This document shows, one piece after another, positions 28,401 through 43,400 of a DNA stretch of 64,000 nucleotides. Position 1 is the first letter of the stretch. Each line of letters opens with the position of its first letter. The notes under the pieces are model-generated. The model did not search any database. It had not been told where the DNA came from and saw nothing but the letters and a program-made list of their open reading frames with translations. The translations under genes were made by a program, and so were the position numbers. This DNA comes from Eudromia elegans (taxonomy: Eukaryota > Chordata > Aves > Tinamiformes > Tinamidae): positions 36,861 to 100,860 of the forward strand of contig PTEX01000333.1 of assembly GCA_003342815.1 (NCBI GenBank), given 5' to 3'.

Positions 28401-31400
28401 CCTTTTAATATTTCATGATCAGTGAAATATACAGTGATCTTCTGGGTTACCCTTATGATGTGGGTGGCTCTAAATTATTTTGTAATTATTTCAAGAATTT
28501 ATAAGAATGTCATGTAATGAAATGTGCCAAAGACCTTTTCTGCTCTCTTACACTCTGCAAAAACTACTTGTGAGCTATAAACTCACAAATTATATATAAA
28601 AAATTATATATTATATATATTTTTTTTTAGATTAAAGTAACACAGGTTTACTACAGTGTCTGACTTACACAACCATCACCAGAGCAGAGCTATGTCCCTA
28701 ATCGTCTTTCTGGGGCTCAGTGTTGCTATTCTTTTTTCACGATAACAAGGGGACTATCAGCTGATGTTGCTCAGAATCTATAGGGTCAACATATCTCTGC
28801 AACCTTCAGACAGAAGGTGGCATCCGTCCAATTCAGAGGTTAATGAATAAATATATCTATTGAGATATTTATGCGTGCAGATTGGAGCTGGGGGGAAGGT
28901 ATCTCTCCAGTGCACCTAAAGGAGGGCAAAGCTGTGTCAACAGAACGGCTGAATTTTTCTCACTTCTCTTTGAAGAGGTGAGAATCCTGTGACAAAGCAA
29001 TAAGAAAAAACATGCTTTATCCTTTTTGATCTACTTATTCAAATCACAGTGCACTGTTCAGATGTTTGCTGGCACCACACAGAAATATGATTTAAAAAAT
29101 AATGTAACAAGCTGCTATGTCTTGTTTACCTGATACACAAGAAGTACAATTAACAGCCATGAGAAACCACAAACACTGGATGATATAATGAAGATATGAT
29201 TTACAGAACAAATCTATAAATAAAGTGTGAAGTAAATAGCTTAGGAGACAGTCAGGATTAATTAGCATTTTAAGATGGACAAATGGAAGACAATTTCAGC
29301 AAATAATTGTCAGTAATTATCAAAAAATATTCTTTGAACAAATCCAAATACTAATCAAATACAGAGGGATATGACAAGAATATATTTTAAAACTAGACAC
29401 CGCAGAGAGCTTCATGAAAGGGCAAAGCATATTTGAATTCAAGGACATTATGCTAGCTAAGAGTCAAAGATTAAAGATTAATGTAACAAAATCACGTCCC
29501 GAAGAAAAATAGTAACTTCTGAATACAACAAAATACTCAGGTGTATGCTCGGAAAAGTGTCTGCTATAATAACATATTGAAGTTTATAGCAAAACTGAAG
29601 AACATGGGAGTTGTAAACTGAGTCAAAAAACAGCAAATAAGAAGCATGAAATATGAACTCTGTATTTTAAATAATTTTCATGATGTTAATGAAATGAGAA
29701 GCACTCCACATCTCTTGACCTATTTTTTCTTTCAGAATTAGGCTGACAGCTGCACCAGATGCTTTTATTTAAAAAAAAACTAGAAGATTAATAGTGACAT
29801 AAATGGTCATAGACTTTCATACCTCAGTAAGTTCAAATTTTCAATGGAATTAAGCAGCCTAAAAAGCTTAGGGAATACTTAACTGGATTTTTTTAAAAAC
29901 AAACAGAAAACTTACTAAAATAAAAGGTGCTGGAGATCAATTATATATCCAAGCAATGATGTGTTTGGATATAGCAATTTACTTATAAAATACCATTTGT
30001 CTCAATAAGACCATATTTCCACTTGTGAAACTTTTCAAACTTGTTTCAAGTGAACAGAAAGAGCTTTTCTGATGTCAGACTATTCATATGTTGAACTGTC
30101 TAATGGCTTGTAACCAAATTTCAAAGAGATTAGGTTATTTATTTCCATTCCAATGCTTTGCAGACTTTGAGCAATTTTCAGTTATAGGAAAATGTTCCTT
30201 TGAACACTTCTTCTTCTCTTAAATAAAACACTTTCTAAAGATTCGCTTCTTTCAGTTTTGGTCTCTGACCTATACTCTGAGATATTCTGATGAGTTGATA
30301 GACATAAAATGTTTTGACATAACAGGAATCTGAAGTAACTCATACAGCATACAGTGCATCATAGTGCAAAGCATTAAACCGAGATGTATTACTAAGCTTC
30401 TTTCCTCATGTTTCCTCTGAGGATTTTGAAGATAAGTTCAGTTAATAATTAAGATTTCAAAAAGAACTGTACTATTTAAAGAACAGCAATCATACCTGTA
30501 CCACAGGCAGGATTCCACTCACTGAATCCCATGATAATTAGTAATATTACATAAAGCTGGAGTAAATGGATTTTCTTTAGAGAAATGAGAAGATATGGGT
30601 TCAGGTGGCCTGAAGATGGTGAAAAGAGGACCAGAACACAGAAGATAGTTACAGTCCTTAAGTGAATCATTAGCACTGTAGGCCAGAGGCTGGCAGAACA
30701 CAGAACATGAGCTTGCTGAATGATCTTTAGTTGGATGGACTTACACAACATATCAGTACAGCTACCATTCAGCTTCCTCACGTATTCCCGTGTTGCCCGC
30801 CGTGCAGATTGATAACAAAGCAAGAAGACCTTTCAACAGACAATATGCACTAGGTGATATGCACAAAGGAACAGTGAGAACAGGAGGAATTTTCTCCAGC
30901 ACAGCTAAGTCACTCAACCTTTTCCAGCCTGCTCTCTTTCAGGAACAGGAAAATTCTCTGAGGATGCAGCCAACCGAGGCTGGTTGTACAAACATTATAT
31001 TTATAAAGACATACAAAAATGTAAGATGTATAAAGAGGCTGCATTAAGATTGTAGGATTTTTCCAAAAGATTTAAGACTTCAAAAGCACACGGATTTCAG
31101 GAGAAGATAATCATACACTCTCTTATTCTGTGTTCTGTGTACAAAATCCAGCACAGATAATACTCAGAGTAACTCTGTAATGTCTGAAGTGCCATTTTTT
31201 CAAAATATTCCTGTAAATTAAGGATTTTTTTAATACTAGTCTGGAAACTGTATTGTATGAAGTCACATATGGAGCTGGTGTAACTGAATATTACACTAGT
31301 TCTTTGAAAGTTTTTGTTGTAAAACCAATAGCCATAAATAAGTAATGTTGTTACTCTACATGAAGATTAACACTGATGTCAAATCATATGAGAGCAGCAG

Positions 31401-34400
31401 AAATCTGAACAAAAACTTAAAACATTCATACCTTTTGGGGGGTTCTCTGCATTATGCTGCTGGAAGGAGGTATCCTGTAAGTGAAAAACAGTGGTGTGGT
31501 GGGGATAATATTTTATTATTTTTTAAAGAAAATAAACATTTTATTTAATTTTCTTTATGTCAGTCTTTCCTGAGCTGGAGAAAAAAGCTAGGCAGTTTAC
31601 AGTGTAGTATAAATTAAAAAGTATCATAGAAATATCAGAATTCACAGTAATACCTACACATTTATCACCAGTTGACTTTTTTTCCAAAACCTGGGAAAGT
31701 ACATGCGATCCGGAGTCTAGGATTAAAAATGCCTACTCCTCTGTTATTAAAAATCCTCTCTGATATGACTGTTCTTTGACAATAAAATGGTTCTAAATAT
31801 CTCCAAAACAATAAGCATGGTCTTTTCAGATAAGCATCTATTTCTTTGCTTTGCAAACATATATACAATTGTCACTTGAAACAGCCTGCCTCCTTGTTCC
31901 AGGATCTTTTGTTTTTCATCAGCAACATAAATAAAAACATTGCCTGTTCTTTTCTTTCTGCTAAACATAATTTTATTCTGGTCAACATCCTGCTTTTCAA
32001 GCCACAGGAGTTGCACTAATCCGTGTGCAATATCCAATTATGCTTGCAGCTGAAATAAGTTCACCAGCCTCTGTGAAAGTCAGCTTATTACATTTATAAC
32101 AAAGCTGCAATCTCCTCTTTGAGAGAGCAAAATATTCAACAAGCTTAAAAATATGTCCCTTATTTGTTTTACCTCTTACCTTCAATATGATAGAACTCTG
32201 CACAAGACTCACTATCTTTTTATGAGGAAATTTGGCAACATGGGGGAAGTTCTACACTTCCTTGCTGTTTCTTAGTTGGATACAGTAGTATTAACATGTT
32301 AAATGATCCAGCTTAAACTTTGCACAGAAAAATACTAGAGCCTATGAAAGCTATCAAAACTAAGTTGCAAGCTTCTTTTCATGCTAGCTGTCATTTTATC
32401 AAGCATTTGCATTCTTTCTCCCAGTCAGATTCCTCATCTACACATTTTTTTTTTAAAAAAAAAAAACAGGTGTCAAAGGTGATAATTCTGAAACTGGTAC
32501 CACTGAGCTAGAAAATCTCAACATAAATGATCTTCTGTTCTGCATTTCAAAGGGGAAGCTTAGGGGCTACACTGACGCAGAGCTGCTTTTATGCTTTTCT
32601 CAATGCAATCTAGAAAGTTGTTCTAAGAGGTGGATTGGCATAATTTAAACAGTCGAAACTAGACTACAGCATGACCATGATACCTAAGGGCTGCACCACA
32701 CTGTTATGTCCTGTAACTCCACTTCTAATGCAATCCTCGTATCATAGCCCCACTCTTGCACTTTAACTCGTTGCTGAAATTCTTAAGCATTTTACAGCAC
32801 GTCTACAGCACAAAAGGCCCAGAATAAGCTTGGGAATCTTGCCAGTTATCTTCTTTGAACTAATTACAAAGAGCTGTTAGAATAAACTACAGATCCAGGA
32901 GTCTCTATCCTAAACCAGGAGGTGCTTTCACCAACAGTTTAATGCTAATAATTTAACTGCATTGCTACTACATTTAATTAAGAGTATTTGAAAGGGCCAT
33001 TTTTGCACAAAAAATCCTAAATTCTACTTCAAATCCATATTTTTAAGAAGGTTCATAAGTCAAAACTGATGATAAGCCTAATATAAACAGAAGTTAAGAG
33101 TAAAATATACAGGTTTTTTAAAAGGGTTAACAGTTTCTTTTAAAAAATGGATAATTGAAATATGTTCAATTCTTGCATATCTCTTTTTAGACTTGTATCT
33201 AGCTTTTCTAGAGCAAAAGCACTGAAGGCACCATAAGAGGATGTTGCAATTAATGGCCTGTGTACTTCAGTTTCTCTTTCCAAGTTTCTTGTCATGTGAC
33301 AATCACAACTCAGCACTTGGGTCTGAGAAGTCTCCCCTTCCAACCTTAGAACCTGCACACACAGATATTGTATTACTGCATGGGAGTCTACAACTTGTGA
33401 GGTTCCAGTACATGCAGGTTTCTTCTGGGATGCACAGGATTTACCAGACAGGTACACACCAATTGCACAATCTCTCAAGTTTCTCAGAAATCCTGAGTGT
33501 GTGTTGACTGTGTGCTTGATGGAAGGCCTGTAGGAAAAGAGGAAGTCCTCAAAAGCTTCCTGGATAGAATTTCCATTGAAGAACAGACCATGGAAAATCT
33601 GGATGCCTAGTATTGTTATTTAAGCCAGTTTCAGTAACTGAGCCACAGATGCACAAAGACCCCTATAGGCTCCCTTATTCTGTTTTCTGCAGTGCAGATT
33701 TAACATAATCAATAGCTGCCCAATTCTAATGGTATGTGATGTGTCTGTTTACCTAAACCTCACAGATTTTGGAGTAACAGGGAGTGTTAAGAAAGCTCTC
33801 ATTCTATTTTGCTATTTCCTCAGCAATAGTGGCAAAGACACTGGCACAGAAAGAGAAACTAAAGGCATCTTTCCTCTTTAATAAGCCTGTATCATCTGAA
33901 AAGGTCAAATTTGCTTCCACAGTATCCGACAAAGAATGAGATAAAAGAAAACTGGGATCCAACTGTGAAACATGAAAGGATGCACACGCTTAGACTCGGG
34001 GAGAATTTAGTTATATAATGTTCGTTCTGCATGTCAATCAAATTGATGAAGAGAAATTCACTATGAGATTTGAATGCAAAATGGATAATGGGTAGAAAAT
34101 ATGCAGATTAACTTGAAATCTGATTTGTTGTCTTTTATGCTTTATAATTGTTAATATGTTACTATAGAATATCCTGTTCATTTTAGTAATTAATTTGTAT
34201 GGCTCAAGCTCTTAACGTCAGCTGTGTATTTATTTCATTCAAATCCACCAAATAATAGGATGTTTTTATAAAAGTGGTATCTTTTTATTTATGGTAGAAA
34301 CGATGCATGACAATCATTTCATGACAACTGTCTTCCTCTAGAAATAAGCCTTTCAGCTATAATTAATTGCAAATGAAACAACAAAGTTTAAAATATCTTA

Positions 34401-37400
34401 TTTTTATGAGTAAAAGTGCATTATAAATCTCCAAAATGGAGAAGAAGACTAAAATATCTATTATGATCGAACTCTGCATTAAATTTTGGGGATTGATGTT
34501 GGCCTGAGAAGTAGATCATCAAAGGGCTTCACATCTACATTCACTTGGACACATTCTTTTATTCATGAGATTCCTGTTTTCACTAAATTCAGTATTAGAA
34601 TTAATTTTAGCTGTGATGTGGGAGAGGGTAATGGAACCGACTTTTGAGATAACGCAACAGTTCAACAGTAAGAACTGAAGGTATAATGTAGAAATGGCTT
34701 AAAAATACTGCATTATCAGCTCATCTTCTCTATTAAGCAGTCTTCACTGTTAGCATTATCCCAGTCTGTATAAATAAGTGGATATTCACAAGCCTATTCA
34801 GAAAGATTCTCTCTAAAGCGTTTAAATGAAAATTCACTTCTAAATCAGGTTTCTCACACCTGTTGTGCACTTCCTTTTCCTAAAGAAATTAAGAGGGGAA
34901 TCTTCATCACATGCAAATCAAAATCAATTTCCAAAACACCATTATTCAAGAAAATAGACTTTTTTATTGGCTATTTAGACGTTCTGTTGACTCAACAGCA
35001 CTTCACTGGGCTTATGAGATATGTTATGAGAAAAAGAGAAAGGCTGGTATGACACACCAGTGCTGGAATATTTATGGAGACTATGAAAAAAGTAAAAAAT
35101 AAAAGCACCAACACAACTGGCATACTAATCAGAATACTGAGACTGACATCAGTGGTAAAGCAGAAGGTATGGCTGAGCTTGCAAGTGTGAAGATGTCACT
35201 AAAAGTAAGGAAAAGAGGAGGTAAACATGAATATTTAAGAATAAGGGTACTGTGTTTAGGTCAAGGAGAGAGAGAAGTGATTTAACCCTTCTGCTCTAGA
35301 AAGTAGTTATGCCAAGGAGTATGAGACTGAAGAAGCCACAAAGATAAATCAAGTGGGAATATCCTGCTTATGATATCTGGAGATGGCAATCAGGTAAGCC
35401 CACTAAAATGCTTAATAGCCTTTGTCAAATTCGGAAGACAAACATATTTGGATTAACTTTTCCTCAACATGATACTGTTCAACATTTTCTCAAACGATAA
35501 GGTAAACACCTTTTTTCTTCCCAATGGTTTTGGAGTTATCTTGAATTACAGAATCCAGGCAGGTTTGGAAGATCTCCAGAGAAGGAGACTCTACAGCCTC
35601 TCTGGGCAGCCTGTTCCAAATAAAAATTAATGATTTTAATATCAATAAAGATTAAATAACTGGACCTAGTTCATGGAGTTTTAAAACGCACCGTTGCTCA
35701 AAATCTATTTTTCTTTATTTATGGAGTGAATCAAGAACATTTTATCTACAAAAAAACAGAGATAAAAAGAGATTTTTTTTCTAATTATAAAACCACAAAA
35801 CTTTTAGAACTGCAAAACCAGGAGGAATGGGAAATTCAAACAGAAAAGAAAATCTTTGAAAAAATCAATAATGAAGCAGTTTCTATTCTTTGGCATAATT
35901 ACTTTGGGGACAGGAGGAATAATCTCCTATCCTTGAATGTGACGGCATATTGAAGGCATATCAGCTCCTTCAAATTTATCTTTCAAGTATCAGCGTCTAC
36001 AGATATCACCTCAGTTTCTGTGACCTCAGAAACAGTGAAGTAAATATTCAGTCATCGTAACTTCAGATTGTTCCACGGAAGTGAATTGATATCTCTCAAT
36101 TTAAACTTAATAGGGATCTGGTACAATGTAATTGCTGCATCCCAAAGATCTACCAAATCTACTCTAAGGGTGTTAAGCAGAGATTTGCCCAAAATAATAA
36201 CCACACAACTTAAAATGGAGGCAGTTATTCACATTCTGTGCACTAAAATATGAAAGTCTCAAAGTTTTTCTCTCAGTGCTTTGTAACCACTAGTTGCTTA
36301 ACAAAAACCAAACCAAACCAAACCAAAAACCTCGATATTTATTGTGTAAATATTTACTGTTATTTCAAGTATTAAAATTAGGGAAAGAAAGCCCCTCCCA
36401 GCCTTCCAAGGACTCCCCTCCTAGAGCTATCTCTGTACCTTTAAGAGAGCATTTCTGTTGATTAAGATTTTGATATGCAAATAAAATTATTCAGCAAATT
36501 AAAAACATTACTTCTGCAGTTTGAATGCAGCTCAATTTACACACTTCAGCTATTGAGAGGTACAGTATATTTCAGCTGAGGTTTAAACTAAGGCAAAAGT
36601 AAATATCCAAGCGCAACTCAATGAGCTGCTCATGGTTTCTTACACATCATGATCACATCAGATCATGATCACTGGCACGCAGAGGTAGCCTCATTTTTCC
36701 TTCCTACCTTTCCATTTTTATCAATGTCTGTCTGTCATGTGTTGTCATACTTGCCCTTGACCCTCCTTGAACACACTCACTACTGGGGCAGATCAGCATT
36801 CTGCAGTCAGAATGGTTTTTACACTTATGGGCAGGAGGAGAAAATCAAAGTGATGTTCCAAGCTGCTCTTGTGCTTTTAGCACATAGATGTCTATCACTT
36901 TGTAATTAACTATATCTATGTTTGTACAGCTGGAGAGATTGAAGTCATACAACTAATAATTATCATACATCTTAAGAAGCTGCTTACTGCCTTTTACCCT
37001 GCTGGTTTTGTAATGGTTTTCATGACTTGCAATTATTAAAAAGACTCTAAAAAGGTCATGAAGTATTATTTAAAACATTACTTGTGGATAAAATGTATAC
37101 AAAATACAGAGTAGCTAACAATATATTCTATTGCAAAGACTTTTCCTTCACTACAGAATTGTCTTATTTTTAATTCATAAGTGCCCACTAATATACACCC
37201 ACACCTGCATACTTTCCATATACACAGTAGATATAAAAAAAATTAAAACAACTGAAATTCAGATCTAGAATATTAGAATGGCATTGTAATATACTCCGAA
37301 GAAGTAAAGAGCATGGAATTTTAAGGTATATTTTACAAAGTTTAAATTTTCCCAGTAACCATGTGCATAGGTACAACCTTCATTGTAGGTGAAATATGGT

Positions 37401-40400
37401 TAATTAATTCATTAAATAAACATTTATTTATAAAGGCACATGACTATCTTATTAAAAATTTCCCTATCAAATTGATTTAAGGAGCCAACTCAAAATATTT
37501 TATAGTATTAGTAATAATGTTGTAAAAATCTGAGGAATAAATTATAGAAAAAAGTTTAAATGGGAAACGTTAGTACACATACCTCACCCAGCAGGCCTCA
37601 ATGTAACTATAAAATGAAAGAACAGGAGTGTTATATAAAAAGAATAAGCTTACTAAAAAGATTTTTTAAAATCCATATTTCAACGCTCAGTATATTTTGT
37701 CTTGCACTACCCTTTGCAACATAAAAGCAGATTGTGTTAAATAAATAGGATAATTATTACCTTATTATCTTCTGCTTTCAAGTGTCTCATATTTTGATCC
37801 ATACCCACAATAATATCATTTTCATCTTCTTCAGTAAGAGAAGGGAAAAGGTATATGGAGTGAGATCTTCTTTTCATGATAGTCCTTGAACAATGACTAA
37901 TAAAACAAAAGAAAGTTCAAAGGCATTAATCCATACATTTGCTTGCAAACCACAGGCTTTATAACTACTATTTTTAACAACATTTTTTCCAAAAAATAGT
38001 CTGACGAGCAAAACTAAGTGACACAGTTAGAAGGAAATAAATTTCTATGGCCCGGAAGAAAAAAATAGAAAAAAAAAGCACTCTACCCAAATGAAGGTAG
38101 GGGAAAGAAAAAAAAAAAGTGTGTTTCTGCCAGTGGAATAGTTTTGTCTTTTTTGTCAAAATTGATCTCCATGGCTCCTGGAGATCTACTCCTGCTGTAC
38201 ATGGAAGCTTTTTCTCTGATTTCAGTAGAGGCAAATAACTGACAGAAAATAACTGACAGAAATAAAAATTACTCTTTGCTTGTCAAACAGACAAGAAGAA
38301 CTACATCAAAACAATGTTGCACACATGCCAATTAGATGCAAATTTGTAATTGTTTTATTAGCGCAATAAAGATCATAAAGACTGTTTCATCTAGTCTTTT
38401 CTTAAAGACTGAAATAATGAAAGATCAAGATCTCTAGCAACAACTCTTTCGAGTGTTTCAAAATATTTAATTGGAATTAAAGTAAGAAACTAAAACCAGT
38501 TTCAGTGTCAGTTTTGATTATAAACTCTTATGTTATTTATGCAGCTATATTATTTTAATAAGAAGTTCATTATTACTATATTTTTTTACTACCTGTTAAT
38601 TAAATTGCAAGACTAAATTAGTTGATTGTCATGGAAGCTTGTACATTAAGAAAACGGTCCTTGACAAATGATAAGTGAACAATGAAGCAATCTATTAAAT
38701 ATGAAAATACAGTTATGTTAACCCACAAATACTGCATTTTAATTATTATTCAATCATTATTTTAATAAACTTATGGGCATTATTATTTAAATATTTTTAT
38801 GTATTCTTAAATAATCCTATGATTTGAAAACAACACTAACAAAAATGTAATTTAGTGGACTCTTAACTGTAAATTGAAACTTTTACCAGCACACATTCCC
38901 AGAATATTCTACAATAATCTAATCTTATTTTTTCCATGGAAAAATGCTGGTGTTCAAAAAAAAAAAAAATCAGAAGGGCTTCAGAAGTTTGTATGTGCTA
39001 AACATTCTTTAAGTGTCTAGCATCACAGTTTAGCTGTTGCATTGCTGATCTTAATCATGCACTTCTCTGAATGCCTATTAATTGTTATCAATAAATCAAT
39101 AAATTGCTTTGATCTTGATGTGCTTTAAAATACATCTACCAAGCAGTTTTTTCCCCTGTGAGACAGATAATTATAAGCCACTGTATTCTTACAGTGTAAC
39201 TGATTGACAGAATGATGTGAATGCTGAAACTACATTAAATACTTACGTATCTGTTGGTATTGTGACAATGTCTATTTTATAATTCAAAAATAGGCTAGCA
39301 ATCTCAACGTGTTCTTCAGGTTTCTTTATTACAGGCTCTGTAAAAAGTGTAACTTATTAAAGATACATTCACATGAAATATTTACTACTACTTAACAACA
39401 TAATTTTCCCTGATAAATAATTTCCATTGGGCATATCACCCTAAATAATTCTTAAAAGACTTCAGGAAAGATAAGTATTCTCTCACACACTTGAATGGAA
39501 AAGAAAAGCCTGGGATGGCGTCAGATGAAACATCATCTCAGAACTATGGTAGGACATTATGTCTTTGTCTAATTTAATCTGTTTCTTATTCCAGTATATT
39601 TTGCATGTGTAAAGCTTTCCTATCCATGTTACCTCATGTCACTCATGCAACTGTATTATACAGCATAAGCAAACCCTAAAACAAGTGTTTCCTCCTAAAA
39701 CTGAGTTGTTAGTTACAGCAGGACTAGTCACTATTTCCAATATTTAAAAGGTGTAATGACTCTGCATTAAAGCCTCTCCTAATTTTCTCCAATAGAGTAG
39801 ACAGTTTTCTTGGAAACATGGTAAGACATTTCTCAAAGAATTTAAGAAATAATGAGGAGCTGAGGGGGAGTATCACATAAAAACAGACCCCACCACCAAA
39901 GGAAGAAAAATAATCCCCCAGACAGTTCCACTGAAACTGTGCTAAAAGAAGATGATGGTAAATATGACCACAGGAATGCTTATAATGACTCAGGTGTAAG
40001 TGACAATTACAAAATTTCTTCTGGAGGTCTGACTAGACGAACCTTGAGGTTCCGATGTCACGATAGTTTCTTTCTTCTGACGGAAAAGTTTCCAGCGAGG
40101 AACCACCGGCGACTGTGGCGGTGCTATCAGGGGGCAGGACCTAGTTCTAGTAACCAGGACAGGATGGCTGTATCGGTGGGAAAGTCCATATTGCCTCAGC
40201 TTCTCTGAAGAATCAGACTACGAAACACAGGAAGATAATCTGACCAAACAGAGCTCTCCTCTCTCATCATTCCTCTTGCAAAAACCAACAGCATGTGCAC
40301 AGAAGCACCTCATGGTTTTGGATTATTAATGAAAAAAGAACAGTTTACCTGACAATAATATTATCAAAAAACATTCTAAGATTGAAGTTCAGCAGAAACT

Positions 40401-43400
40401 GTATTATGGAATACTTACAAGTGTATGTACGTATTTTACTTTTCATAATAGATTTATCACTTCTTTCAACTTATTTATACAACCATATGCCGTATGTCTT
40501 CTAGACATACAAGTGAAGCAGAATGAATAAATAGGAGTGATGCCGTTTTGTTTTAAGTATAGATGTCTTAAAATACTTTTTCTGAAGAACAGTCCTTACA
40601 CAATCTTGTCTTTATAAAGAAGTGGCAGTATCCTAACAGCAACTGGTCTTTTTGATAGTTTGTGAAATCTTCATAATATAGTATCACCATGAACCAATAT
40701 GTCATTAAAATTAAGCTTTTTATGGCTAGTTTAGAAAACACATTACAGAACCATATAACAGAGGCCAGTTAAGCAGCGAGCTTAGAAGCAGTTATAAGTG
40801 TGGACATTGAGTGGTGCTCTTCCCACTAAAATATGGTCCAGTACTTAGGGTTTTTTTTTTCACTATTAATGTTCTTTTTCAAGATTTGTATATCCTTAAT
40901 TTTTATTTTAAAAATACACCTTCTGTTGCTTGCTAAATAAAACATCCATTACGTATTTCTTTAACATGCTTATCAACAAGTCTCTCATCGTCTCTGCTCA
41001 CTGAAAATGTTCCTGAGCCTATAGGTATAAATTCTGCAGAGAGGATTGTAGTTGTAATTATTGGGGTGGTTTAAATGGAGAGGATCAAATTAATCATGTT
41101 AATATTCAAAGGCGCTTTATAAGGCTCATTTAATCTTGGAATTTACATGGATAGGTCATAGAAGTAGTGACTATCTACACACATTTAAACGACTTAGAAA
41201 TCTAAGTGAAACATCTGAGACTGAAAAGGATTCTGAAGAGGAGTGGGCTAGCTGCCATTAAGGAGATATTGCCAGGCAGTTGCTGAGCAGGAGACACACT
41301 TGAATTGCTCAATTGATTTTTTTCTTCTTATTTGAGCAAGATTAAGATAAATTAAATTCTATCTACATACATCCAACAATATATGCCCTAGGAAGCCCAG
41401 TTACAATGGAAACTGCAAAAATCCTGGATGGAAATTCTGTCATGATTGCAGATGATGAAAAAATGTCTACTGAGTCTAGAGAGCCACTCTTATACTAAAA
41501 AAAATTAGTCTATCTCTCCAAACTTTAATTATTTACATAATAAAACACTAGACCAATGGGCAAAGTATTTCTCAGTCACCCAAAAACTCTGAGAAAAGAT
41601 TTTCTTACCTGAGTCGCAGAAGAAATACACTGTATTTCTATATTTACTCTCCATCAGCTTCTATTCTTCTATCAGTTTTTACCAAAATACTATTTTAGAC
41701 ATGTAGATTAATCTGCCTTATCCTATCTAGCCTGTCATGCCTCTTTTTCCATAATCTCTGTACCGTAATGGACTGAGGCCAAGTTTGAGATTCCAACTCA
41801 AGACCTTACATGTCTGGAAACACGTAAGCGCTGCTGCTTACAAAATGCTTCTTGTTGACCATTAGCAGAAAAGTGCCAATATTGTCTAAGATATTTAGAC
41901 AAGCCAGTCTTTAAAATAACATAAAATACTATTGCAATTCTAAGGAAGAAAACAGTGCAAGAATTAAATGCAGTTTATTGTAAGACCTACAAAACAGTTT
42001 TGGAAATGTCCTTTCTTTATTCTAATGAAGCCTACCATGTTCATGAAAAGACATTATATTTTAATGTTCTAATTATGTGAATTATGATTAAAAATATAAG
42101 GAAATTAAATATAATTAAGAATCTAAACAAGAAAGCTTGCTCTGGTATTTTTAAACAATTTTCTGTGAAGGATGAGTGGCTAAATGGTTTAAATATTGGT
42201 TTTTTTATCTCAGATATATATACACTATTCTCCAGCTGCTTTCATCATTTACAATACTAATGATATAAATGTACAAAAACATGCTATTTCTTATAGAACA
42301 ACCAATCAGAAAGTATATACTAGAGAAGGCCTGAACGGTAGTCTAAAAAAAACTACAATTCACGTTTTTCAAGTAGCAGCACTTACAATAATTAGACCAG
42401 CTATTTTTTTTCCATTCATAAATATCACATGATGATGTATTTTCTCATTAATCAGAGGCTTAGGGGCTCCAGAGGACAGGGAAGCAATACTGAAGGATGA
42501 TCAGGGTTACAGTTGGAAAATGCATGATCAGTATTTGGAAGAACTAAAATATAAATTTCACTGATGGTCACTACATAGGGACTGTTCTACTGTATTACTT
42601 TTTTTTACAATGTAACTGCTACCAAAATAAACACTTTAATAAACACATATAGAACATTTTCTTGTCTGGAGAGTGCAGTATCTTACCATCTGGCCTAATG
42701 TAAAAATCTTCTCTTCAAACAAATGTAGTGGTATACAGCTAGCGTACACGATCATTTGTGGCTGGGTTGACCCTAAGGAATTTACAGAGAAAACATTAAT
42801 ATCTATTAAAACAAGACAAACATTACATAAATGCTGTGGAATCTCTCCTTAAATAATTCTGCTTTCTTACAGATCACCTCTTTCTCCAACTAGCTTATTT
42901 TATTCATAACAGGAGCTTATTGTAAAGTGCACAGATGAGAAGCCTCTGTCATTGGCAAGGTAGAACATGACCATGTTCACTTGGCTGTCCCTAGAATTCA
43001 TTCAATCCACTCATGCCTACCTCACCTTGACCCCTGAATGAAAAAAAAACCCAAAACAAGGACTTTTTGGCTGACGGCCACTGCATTCATGCTTCAGAAA
43101 AAAAAAAGTTTAAGAAATACCACATTTGAAACATAGGTTGGTGCTCTGATCTAAAAAGCTGCTCAAAAGGGTTATCTACTTTTCTATACTGTTATTTAGC
43201 CATCTGAGAAAGCATGTAAAACTGGATTTCAGGACACAGGTTGTGACACCTTCTTCTGCCAGACTGTTCTGTTGTTGCTCCTTTCACCTGCGCTGTAAAT
43301 GCAGGATCATTATCTCTTAGGATTTCATATATTTAATGAGTATTCAGCTGCACTTGCTCTAAGAATAAGTAGCTGCATTGTGATTGTGGAACAGAATCAG

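Larger units (their letters stand above)
31475..37760 (-). other. ADGB intron, 6.3 kb
   Basis: Contains a CR1 fragment near 35.6 kb, an AAACC repeat near 36.3 kb and a 24-nt exon-like segment at 37,583-37,606 with good splice signals but an in-frame stop. Confidence 0.75.

Noticed and set aside
28585-28628. AT-rich alternating patch considered as a hairpin or element end
   Set aside because: Low-complexity AT sequence pairs with itself by composition; there are no defined arms.
30476-30823. 115-codon minus-strand open frame with hydrophobic stretches
   Set aside because: It resembles no known family, shows no exon borders, and is not needed by the ADGB phase count.
33140-33478. 112-codon minus-strand open frame, with an overlapping 88-codon plus-strand frame
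   Set aside because: No domain or splice context; overlapping open frames on both strands suggest chance composition.
42687-42763. Later acceptor CCCAG for the MIVYAS exon
   Set aside because: It would lose the frame with the preceding exon; the TTCCTTAG acceptor keeps it.
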